A stretch of 64,000 bases of DNA, taken from NCBI RefSeq assembly GCF_040712315.1, contig NC_134013.1, positions 41,712,001 to 41,776,000 of the forward strand, read 5' to 3'. This DNA comes from Castanea sativa. Lineage: Eukaryota; Streptophyta; Magnoliopsida; Fagales; Fagaceae. Positions 35,145 to 44,783 of this stretch are shown piece after piece. The notes under the pieces are model-generated. The model was not told where the DNA came from. It worked only from the letters and a program-made list of their open reading frames with translations, and ran no database searches. Every line of letters begins with the position of its first letter. Position 1 is the first letter of the stretch. Made by a program: the position numbers and the translations under genes.

Positions 35145-36546
35145 TATTGGAAAAACACATGGAATATACGTGTTTGTATCTCATACAAAACATGCGCAGC
35201 GGAAAATTAACGGATCTATTTCACTCGCAATTTATAACATGTACTATGTAAGTTTCAGAATTAAAGAACAAGATAGAGTACCTTGGTGCGGTGAAATTCA
35301 TAACCAAAGATTATAAGTACTTGGGAACACTTTTAATCTTCACTCCAATTCCACTTAATGCCCAAGAAGTGTGGTCTCTCAATCAGTTTCCAATGAGAGA
35401 ATAGGAGAGTGTCCAACACTTACATACAAACCATTTCATTCCTTGTATGTTCTTAATGAAAACACTTATGAAAAGAGACTTCTGAAATTCTGTATGTTTC
35501 TCTCCTTATATATAACTGATTATTTAATTGAGCTAGCCTTTTGAGCCAATCCAATTGGGCTCTTGTGTGTGGCTTGGAGTGGGACCAAAAGTGAACAAAT
35601 AAGACTCTAGCTCCAATGGGCCTTGGGCTTTTCTGTCAACTTTTGACAAGTCCAAAGTTACCATTAATTATATTCAATACTACTATATGAATATAATTGC
35701 ACTCTAGGCCTTATTAATTAATTATATCCCAAGACTTTATTGTACATGCAACCTCTTCATAAAATATTCGTAGTAATACAAAGTCATGAATGTAGATTGC
35801 CACTTTGAAGATTACTACATCTTAATCCTTGAGTACCCGGTTTAATCCTTTAAGTTGTTCATTATATATTTTTGAAATCCAATTCCATAAATATATACTT
35901 TAGTAACTTCTTATTAAAGTGGTTGGGCCCAACTCTCTAAATAACTAAACCCATTAAACTTATCTCAAGGGAATATTTTGTATCTCCGTTAAGAGACTAT
36001 GAATTTCATCTTGAGAATATATGTTCCATCAACACTAAATGTGGTTGTCCAACATACTGAGATTTTGATCGTGACTTTTAGATCTCACTCCTGATATATC
36101 AAAGCAACCTACACCTCATGATCAAGTCCATTAATCTCTCAGGATTAAGAGTTCATGTAAATAGAAGTCGTGAGATTTATTATTCATTTGACAGTTATTA
36201 GGAGAATAATAAATCTCACGGCGGTCCAGTTCAATATGTATTAACTCTTAAAACATATCAACATACCAACTAGAAATCTCCATTTCCATGATCAAGACAA
36301 ATCATCTTAGTCGATATGTTATAGTTTTGGCAGATGAAACGCCCAATTTCAACACCGACTACGAACTACATTTTGAGTTTACAAGGAACTTGTGATTTAC
36401 ATCTTCTGTGACTAAATCACATACAATGCATCTCATGGACTAAGATAATATCCCATTAGTTCATTTATAGATAGTCTCATATAATTAAACAATTTAATTA
36501 TTAATGACATGCCAATAAATTGGAGTTTAGGGCATAAACCCCAACA
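35145..36546 (-). mobile_element. Copia-2 solo LTR (copy E)
   Basis: 1402 bp in minus orientation with exact 5-bp duplication TACAC (35140-35144 and 36547-36551). It interrupts the Gypsy-C gag reading frame. The left terminus is mutated to TATTGG from TGTTGG. Confidence 0.92.
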
Positions 36547-36845
36547 TACACTACCTATAACATTCAAGATTTCTGATGTAGAAAAGTTTGATGGAACTAA
36601 AGATCCAAAGCAACATATGAGGAGGTACCTAAGCATTGTTGAGATGAAAGGGTTGGATAATAAACACACTTTGCATGCATTTCCTCCCTCACTTAGGGGG
36701 GGGGTGCATCAAGGTGGTACTATAGCTTGGATCCTAGCAAGACTAAAGTATGGAATAAGCTAGTGGAGTTGTTTGTGGATCAATTCATCTTTAATACTAT
36801 GATTGATGTGACTTTAAGAGATTTGGAGACCATTAGCAAGGAGTA

Positions 36846-39800
36846 GTGATACGCTAGATTCTTTGCAACATCAATCTTTGCGACTACTACATCTCCACAA
36901 GCAACAATGTCTCGAATGATATGGTACTTTCTTTCTATGTGCTTTCCTTTCTTATGATTTATTGGATCCTTGGATTGTGCAATCACTCCACTATTGTCAC
37001 AGAACAATGTAATAGGAACTTGCTCAATTCTCACAACACCAAGATTAGAAAGGAATTTCTTGAGCCCAACAGCCTCTTTTGCTGCTTCACAAGCAGCAAT
37101 TCAGCTTCCATGGTTGAGTCAGCAATACAAGATTGCTTAACACTCCTCCAACTTATGGCTCCACCTCCCAAGGTGAATACACAACCTGAAGTGGACTTTT
37201 TGAAATCAAGATCCGATCGAAAATCTGAATCTGTATAGCCAATGGGAATCAAATCCTCACACTGATAAACAAGCATATAATCTCTCATTCTCCTTAGATA
37301 CTTAAGAATATGATTTACAGCTTGCCAATGTTTTGGTCCTGGATTTAATTGATATCAGTTGACCATGCCAACTAAATAACAAATATCTGGTTTAGTACAA
37401 AGTATGGCATACATGAAACTTCCCATCGCAAAAGCATAGGGAACTTATCTCATCATATTTTCTTCCTCTTGAGTCTTAGGCCTTTGGTCGTAGACAGAGG
37501 AACTCCATGTCTGAAAGGAAGTAATCCTTTCTTGGAGTTTTACATGCTAAACCGTTCTAGAACCTTATAGATATCCAGCTTGTGACAAACCTAACATTCT
37601 ATTCTTTCATCTCATCAAAGCTTGATCCCTAGAATATAGTTAGCTTCGTCCAAGTCCTTCATATCAAATTGGCTTGACAACCAAACTTTAACCGAGGACA
37701 TTACCCCCACATCATTTCCAATTAGTAGAATATTATCAACATAAAGCACTAGGAACGTTACTACTTTATCTCGATGTCTTTTGTACACACATGGTTCATC
37801 AAGATTTTGTTCAAATCCAAATGACTTGATTGCTTGATCAAATTTGATGTTCCATGACCTAGATGCTTGTTTAAGTCCGTAAATAGACCTTTTCAACTTG
37901 CATACCATATGCTCTTGGTTCTTTGCTATGAAACCTTCCGGTTTGCAACATGTAGATTTCTTCTTCAAGATTGCCATTAAGAAATGCAGTCTTGACATCC
38001 ATTTGTCAGATCTCATAATCATAATGAGCAGCAATGGACAAGAGAATTCTGATAGATTTAAGCATTGCTACTAGTGAAAAAGTTTCATCGTAATCAATAC
38101 CTTCTTTTTGTGTATACCCTTTCGCCACTAGTCTTGCTTTAAAGGTTTCAACCTTTCCATTTATCCCTCTCTTCCTCTTGTAAACCCATTTGCAACCAAC
38201 TGGTTTAATGCCATTAGGCGCCTTTACAAGATCCCACGCATGATTAGAATACATAGAATCCAATTTAGATTTCATAGCTTGGACCCAATGATGTGCATCT
38301 ATATCATTCATTGCCTCCTTATAAGTGTAGGGATCTGATTCATCCCCTTTTGAGATAATTTCATAAGTTTCTCCCAAACTTATAAATCTTATAGGAGGCC
38401 GAACAATTCTCCCACTACGAAGAGGCACCTGTGTACTAGACATCTCATGAGTAGTATCTTGTGGTGTATCTAATACAACTACATCATCCCTAGTTTCATC
38501 CATTGATTGTTCAACTACAGGTTCATCTATTTCAGCCAAAACAACTATACTCCTAGGATTAAAGTTATTCACATAATCATCTTCCAAAAATTTGGCATGG
38601 GTACTAATAAACACTTTGTTATCCTTATGATTATAGAATAAATAACCCTTAGTTTCCTTTGAACACCCTAAAAACATGTATACTTCTGTTTTTGCTTCCA
38701 ACTTATTAGACTTCCCTTTCAACACATGTGCTGGACATCCCCAAATATGGAGATATTTCATACTAGACTTGCGCCCACTCCACAATTCCTTAGCTGTGTT
38801 AGGAACAGATTTTGATGGAACCAAATTTAAAAAATGCATTGCAATTTTAAGTGCATATCCCTAAAAGGAAACTGGTAAAGTTGAATAACTCATCATGGAT
38901 CTAACTATTTCCAAAAGAGTCATATTCCTTCTTTCCGCTACACCATTTTGTTGAGGAGTTCCAGGTGCACTCAATTGTGATACAATCCTATTTTGAGTTA
39001 GGTAATCCTTGAAATCCCCAAGAAGGTATTCGCCACCTCGATTAGATCGAATGGTCTTTATGCGTCTACCCAATCGATTCTCAACTTCAGCACTAAATTC
39101 TTTGAACTTGTCAAAGGCTTCGGACTTCCGTCTCATTAGGTACACATAACCATATCTTGAGTAATCATCCGTAAAAGTGATGAAGTACTCATAACCTCCT
39201 TTTTCTTGGGTTGACATAGGACATCATACATCCGTATGAACTAATTCAAGCAACTCTTGGGCGCTTCTACCTTTTCTATTAAAAGGTTGTTTGGTCATTT
39301 TACCGTCCAAACAAGATTCACAAACTGAAAATTCATCAAAGTCCATAGGCTCTAAGAGTCCATCTTTGATCAGTATTTGAATTTTATTTGAATTATTATG
39401 ACCTAAACGCAAGTGTCAAAGATATGCATCACTAGAAGGAAACTTTCTCTTTAATGATTTTACATGAGAGTTATTATCTAATTCAGAATTGTATAATTCA
39501 TGCTTATCAGGAGTTAAAATATAAAGACCATCCACAATATTTCCAGAACAAATAAACACTTTATCCTTCTTTATTACAACATTATCTTTCAGGATAACAC
39601 AATACCCATATTTACCTAAATAAGTTGTAGAAATTAAATTTCTACGTACATTAGGTACATACAGATAGTCTTCCAATATTAAAACTATAGAACTAAAACA
39701 TAAGTCAAACACTCCGATAGCTACAACTGGAATCTTGCTCCCATTAGCTAAGGTAAGAAACAATTCCCCTTCATTCAACTTTTTGGTCTCCAGGAACCGC

Positions 39801-40063
39801 TGCAAAGAATTGCAGATATGATTAGTACAACCTGAATCCACATACCAGGAATCAATAGGATTCTGTACTAAACATATTTCAAGAAGGAATGTACTTATCA
39901 CACCTTTATTCTTGGCAACCATGAATTTTGGACAATTCCTCTTCCAACGCATTTTTTCACCACAATGGAAACACTTTCCTTTGGTGTACTCCTTCTTCTT
40001 TCCCTTATTGGCAACTTCCAAGGCAATTTGTTTACCATCCTGCTTGGTGAAGTCCTTCTTCTT

Positions 40064-40095
<32 letters not shown>

Positions 40096-40275
40096 CCTTG
40101 CCTTTCGACTTAGGTTGAGAAGTAGAAGCTTCACCCATATTGGCTTCAACACTAGAAGTACCAAGGATGCTTTCTGCCGCTACCAACTCATTCATTAATT
40201 CAAACAATGAATAAATCTTTTTGTTCATATTGTAATTGCGTCTGAAACTTCATCAATGTCGGCACCTAAAACTTC
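36846..40275 (-). pseudogene. Copia-2 gag C-terminus, protease, integrase, RT, RNase H
   Basis: Domains in order: gag end with zinc knuckle CFHCGEKMRWKRNC (about 39940-39985); protease DSGCTNHI; GAG-pre-integrase HLRLGH; integrase with HTDV, a second catalytic site reading RSNRGGEY where Asp is expected (Asn codon at 39041-39043) and QQNGVAERRN; RT with HHWVQAMKSKLDSM and YVDN instead of YVDD (Asn at 37732-37734); and RNase H with YTDSDF and the SKDPINHKKGKHIERKYHIIRD tail. Stops or frameshifts occur near 39414, 39222, 38855, 38010, 37612 and 37030. It cannot encode active enzymes. Confidence 0.92.
40055..40093. repeat. (TTC)n microsatellite coding a poly-Lys run
   Basis: About 13 TTC units. 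On the coding minus strand they extend a natural GKGKKKK segment of Copia-2 gag to about 13 lysines ahead of the zinc knuckle. Confidence 0.92.
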
Positions 40276-40650
40276 TAATGTGTTAGGACATATGTGTTTC
40301 ACTTGTTAGGAACATATGTCGTTATTTTATGTAATTGGCTAATCCTTTGACAAAATGCACTTTACTTGTATTTGGGTAGATCTAGGATATTTTTAATACT
40401 TCAAGAAATAAGGTTTCAAGATCAAGTGTTAAAGTCATGCAAGTCTGTCCAACAAACAAGCTGAAGAAGTGTCTGTCATTAAAACTCAATAGCTAGTATC
40501 TATCGAGCTTAAGAAGCTGTTCCAGCCCTGTGGCTCGACAGCTACTCGACAGATGCTATCTGTGGACGTTTAAGAAAAGCAGAATTTTTGATCTGTTTTT
40601 TCCAATCCGTTGATATGTCTTTGGGCCTTCTTTTCTCATAACCCTAGACA

Positions 40651-40657
40651 TATATAA
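40651..40657 (+). promoter_or_regulatory. TATA box of Copia-1 LTR
   Basis: TATATAA, about 370 bases into the LTR. The same motif occurs in the inverted copy near 980-990. Confidence 0.5.
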
Positions 40658-40851
40658 GACTTATTTTAAAGGCCTCACATAAGAGAATACAAGGAGAACA
40701 CATGCAAAAGGTGACCGAAGCCTTATTCTCTTTGAAAGAAGCTACTGCATCTTTGCGCCTTAGGGTTTTGTAACCAAGTGCTTCTTGATCTTCATTTTTG
40801 ATGAAGTGAAGAACTTTGCAGCTAACATTCTTCTTCCTCAAGTTGGTGAGT

Positions 40852-40938
40852 GAGTCACGTACTGGGATTCGTGCAAAGGAGTGAGTCACGTATTGGGATT
40901 TGTGCAAAGGAGTGACTCACGTACTGGGATTCGTGCAT
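40852..40938 (+). repeat. Three 30-bp tandem units in Copia-1 LTR
   Basis: Three copies of a GAGTCACGTACTGGGATTCG-type unit ending GTGCAAAGGA. The LTR at 349-1349 carries only two loose, diverged copies (ATACTGGGATCTGC and ATACTGGGAGCCATGC). Confidence 0.85.
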
Positions 40939-41200
40939 CAAAATGGTAGCGTTCATATATTGAAGAGTTCAGAGGTTCTGAAGCGATAGAAGGTTTCTAT
41001 TGTAAGTTTATTTACGGGGATTGTAGAGTCTAGGGACAAAGGTTTTGTACTAGATCTGAAACTTCTCTTTACTATAGTGAATTGCTTTTCGGGAAGGTTT
41101 CCCCTAGGTTTTTTACTGTCAAACTGGTTGGTTTCATTGGTTTTCCTAGGTCATCATATCTTGTTTTATTTATTTTTCTGCTGCACTTATTTTTGACCCT

Positions 41201-42323
41201 AAAGGATGACCCTAAAGTTATGGCATACCCTAAGACAATTGAGATAAAAGAAAAGAAGTTCTCACATATAAGAGGCTTATTCCTAAGTCCAAAGGTATAT
41301 CTTAATTTGAAAAGTACATAAGATCATAGCGTAATTACTATCATAAGCCCAAATTAAAAAAGCCCTTTAGAAAAAAAAAGAGGAGTTCTGGGCCTAAGAT
41401 AACAAGATGCTATGGACTTAGCATCCAAAATCCTACAAAGTCAATATGAATTTTCCTAATCTTGGGCCTCTTTGTTGTATGCCTTGGGCCAAAATGATGA
41501 GAACTTAATGGATCTTGAGAGGAAGGCTACAATATATTCTAGCTAGAGGGCTACTTAAAAAAAATGATAATGAAATGAAAGAGAAGAGCCCAAAGGTGAT
41601 GAATATATTGTAAGCCCATGTTTGAAACAAAGGGTTGAAAATCTCTAAGTACATTCTAATGAAAGCCCATGAGGGTAAGATGAGAGCATTAATGTAAGTG
41701 GACCAAAGCCCAATGAAACAAGGAGCAAGGTTTATGAGAGGGAAGAGGGTGATTTTCTAAGTGGACCTTCATCAAAATGGACTTAAAGACTTTCTAAGAA
41801 CGTCTAAAAAGAACCTTTTAATTGGGACATGAACTTAATGAAAATAGAACTTCTTTTCAGGCATCATTGCACCACTAAGGTCAAGAAAACACATCCCCAC
41901 TCCAATTTGGATTCAAGAAAATCACAGAAGGTGTTTGGTCAAGATTGAGGACACACATCAAGAAGCATATTTCAAGAGGGGGAATCATCTCAAGCAACAA
42001 TGGCTGCTCTAATTAGAGATGAAATCGCACAAAAGATATTCATGGCGATGAAAGAATAAAGCGATGTTTTCAAGAAAATGGGGAGTTGCCTCACCAAGCT
42101 AGAAGAAGCCAAGTTGAAAAAGGCCGCACATGTAGAGATTCCCGATGATGAAGAAGTGTAAGGTTGGAATAAAGAGATAAGGCTGATTATGAAAGGAACA
42201 AGAGATTTAAGAAATTCATGGTAGAAACTGTAGTTATGAGAGAGAAGATGAAGAAGATGCAACTAGCCTTTCTCAAGACCCAAGGGATGGATGGTTGTCT
42301 CTATAACATGGGAGACATAAGAC
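41201..42323 (+). repeat. 1.1-kb direct repeat, copy 2 (captured Gypsy-C leader and gag start)
   Basis: Nearly identical to 33999-35127. A gag ATG is at 42000; this copy keeps codon 6 open but has a TAA soon after (GAATAAAGC). Its reverse strand fuses by chance with Copia-2 gag, giving a spurious gag tail on the minus strand. Confidence 0.9.
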
Positions 42324-42344
42324 AATGCAACTAGTCTTTCCAAT

Positions 42345-42772
42345 GTATTCAGATTAGAGGTCATTGTAAGACAATGCTCTCTCACTGAACTACCTTCAGC
42401 CATTTTGGTATTATAAATTTGCCTCATGGTCTCTTGCCTAGCAGAACAGCCTTGCTCACCAAACATCTCCTTCAGACTAAGCATTATGTCCGAAGCAAGT
42501 TCTACATCCTGCATTTGATGCTGTAGAATATTTGAAATAGATGCTAGAATATAGCACTTGACCATCTCATTAGATTTCTGCCAACAATCATATTGTTGTT
42601 TTTCCTCAAGAGGAGCATCTAATGAAGTAAAGCTAGGACATGGTTGAGTAGGCACATATTTGTGCTCTTCAGCAGTAATAACAATGTCCAAATTTCTTTT
42701 CCAATCAACATAGTTGGATCCAGTCAGTTTGTTTTGGTTAAGAATAGCAACAAGTGGGCCAAATGATGCCAT
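42345..42772 (-). pseudogene. Copia-2 gag N-terminus
   Basis: ATG 42772 opens a typical copia gag: ASFGPLVAILNQNKLTGSNY, then WKRNLDIVI and the DCWQKSNEMVKCYILASISN region, to SNLNTLE. At 42345 the frame is cut by the chimeric insertion and resumes at about 40275 with LEVLGADID. The minus-strand frame appears to continue to 42263, but those residues come from the inserted gypsy DNA. Gag would form the virus-like particle in the cytoplasm. Confidence 0.88.
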
Positions 42773-43666
42773 GATTAAATCTGAAAATAATAAACATAAA
42801 TATAATAAGTAAACTGGACATTATCAATTTAGCATATAAACAAATAGTATGGAACCTTAATAAAACCATAATATAAAATATGCAACGACAACCCAATCTC
42901 ATATTCAATATCCCTCAGCATAGAGTAAACATAAAATACTATGATTGATTGAGAACTATTCTCATTATTAGTGCTATCATGATAACTCTTATCAAACACT
43001 AATAATATGCCGTTTTACATTTAGCCTCTAAGTAATAATAGTACGAACTCAGCATAGAGGATACTATAATACTTAGTCTAGTGTATACCATTGTCTAGAA
43101 TCATGTGTAGCCACATTTCATCCCTTAACAGGCTTATTTTGTAGTACCGTGATAAAAACACCTTCCGCATGGAATGCAAAGCTCGAAGCTAAGACAAGGT
43201 GTTTATCAAACCACTATAAACCAGGAAATTCAATCTTGTAGGACCATGAAATAAATACTCTCAGCATGGAATGCTAAACTCGAGGCAAAGACAAAGTATA
43301 TATTTCACACTACTATGAACCAATAATGGAGGCCGTGAGATCCAACCCTTGTATCTCTCTCTCACTAGATATTTTAAATTAAAGGTTTTTAAGATCAAAA
43401 ACCATAATAATGCTAGACACTTTGAAAATATAATCATAATCTCATTAGGAATAAATTTCATTAAACTAGCATTAACATATATAAATATATATAACGTAAT
43501 AAAAACCCTTATTACATTTAAAATCCATATTATATTATATATAATATAATATATGGATAATTATATGTAATATATAATTATTACATTTTATATATGATTA
43601 TATATATTATATGGATCGGATGCTTTCGAGGCTTTTAACAAATCTAAGGCAAATGAATGCTTGAAA
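42773..43666 (-). mobile_element. Copia-2 leader, gag-proximal part
   Basis: Non-coding and homologous to about 62120-62420 after the LTR at 59355: on the reverse strand it carries TGGTGTACACTAGACTAA-like, TTACTTAGAGGCTAAA and AACGGC blocks. It contains an AT palindrome at 43523-43558. Confidence 0.7.
43523..43558. repeat. AT-rich near-palindrome
   Basis: 36 bases from ATCCATATTATA to TAATATATGGAT, self-complementary apart from a 2-base offset. More AT palindromic text follows to 43612. It could extrude as a cruciform. Confidence 0.8.
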
Positions 43667-43671
43667 GCTTG

Positions 43672-44354
43672 TGATGATGAAGAAAAATCCACCAGTTGTC
43701 ACGTGGTCCTCACTTTACTTGAAACAACACCTATACAACAACAGACAAGACCAACAAAGGGCACCGGTGTGGTGCCGGCCAAAAACCCTCTGAAGGTCAA
43801 GTTAGAACTTCTTTTCTTCTTTACAACCCTAAAGAACTAGAGCTGAAGTGAATTATGTGTACCGTGGTTTATGAGGGTTTTGGGGTATATATAGTAGTGT
43901 GGAGCCGAAATAAACGCCTTGGTGAGGAAGTACTTTCCTTCTAGGAGAGTAATTTGTGGATTTTACGTATCACCTAGAGCCCTTTTCCTTATAGGAATCT
44001 TTTCGACTAAGGCCAAACATGTAGTGCAAGAACTTTCCTTATATGCGTGTACGTGGAGGGCAAGATAGGTTATTGATGAAGGTTGGCTTATCCCCTTCAG
44101 CTTTTCCTTCCTAAGGTCGTCAGCTTACGTATGTCTCCGGAAAGGTCGTCAGCTTAGAACCTTCAGCTTTGACTCTGTCAGCTTTCTTCCTTCAGCCTTG
44201 ATCTCATTAGTTTTCTCCCTTCAGCCCAACACCGTTAGACATGAGGCGAAGCCGCGGATGTCGAAAGGAGATGGTTTAGTGATCAGAGCTGACGGGCTTG
44301 TTACTCCCGTCAGCCTTCTTAAGGTATTAGTAACTTGTAAAATCACCCTCATCA
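43672..44354 (-). repeat. Gypsy-B 3' LTR
   Basis: 683 bp, the same length as 53550-54232. On the plus strand it runs from TGATGATGAAG to CACCCTCATCA. Confidence 0.95.
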
Positions 44355-44369
44355 GCTGCCCCTTACTCC
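44355..44369 (-). promoter_or_regulatory. Gypsy-B polypurine tract
   Basis: The minus-strand sequence GGAGTAAGGGGCAGC immediately precedes the 3' LTR. Confidence 0.7.
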
Positions 44370-44537
44370 ATGACCCCGTCGGCTATAGCTGACGGGTTAT
44401 GGAGTTGACGTTATTGGGAAACCACTCATGCGTGGTAATTCGTGCCATCTTCATTAAATGGTGGGACACATGGCTTGGACTGATTGGCCCCATGCCTGGA
44501 CGAGCGTGTCGCTTCGTCTTCTGTGCCCTCTTTCGCC

Positions 44538-44547
44538 TATATATATT
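44538..44547 (+). promoter_or_regulatory. TATA box of Gypsy-B antisense gene
   Basis: CTATATATATTTC lies about 245 bases before ATG 44784. A possible 5' UTR intron (GTAAGT at 44673 to an AG at 44775 or 44783) lies between. Confidence 0.6.
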
Positions 44548-44783
44548 TCATTTTCCCTCTTATTTCCAACTTTTCACTCCTTGCTGATTTCGAGAGAAAG
44601 AGAACATCACCAGTGAACTTTTTACTCCGTCAACCAGATTGCCGTCAACTTCTTGGGACCGTCCTTTTACTCGTAAGTTCCCTATACTTTACCTCTTTTT
44701 ATTTTTATTTTTCTAGTAATGCCCTTTAGTGAAGTCGTCTGCCTAGGTTCTTAGAATAAAACCCGTTGTTTGTAGGTAGTCAG

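Larger units (their letters stand above)
40281..42340 (+). mobile_element. Chimeric insertion: Copia-1 LTR part joined to Gypsy-C leader/gag
   Basis: 40281 to about 41198 is a Copia-1 LTR starting TGTTAGGACATATGTG. At GACCCTAAAGGATGACCCTAAAG it switches to 1.1 kb of Gypsy-C leader and gag. The whole lies inside Copia-2 gag and is flanked by TAATG (40276-40280) and CAATG (42341-42345), a possible 5-bp target duplication with one change. The right end lacks the CA terminus of an LTR. Confidence 0.75.

Noticed and set aside
39898..40164. Arg-rich minus-strand frame across the TTC microsatellite
   Set aside because: Out of frame with the zinc knuckle and protease; it is the frame-shifted reading of the poly-Lys coding segment.
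42263..42344. C-terminal extension of Copia-2 gag into the captured gypsy DNA
   Set aside because: Chance fusion with the antisense strand of Gypsy-C gag, not a real gag end.
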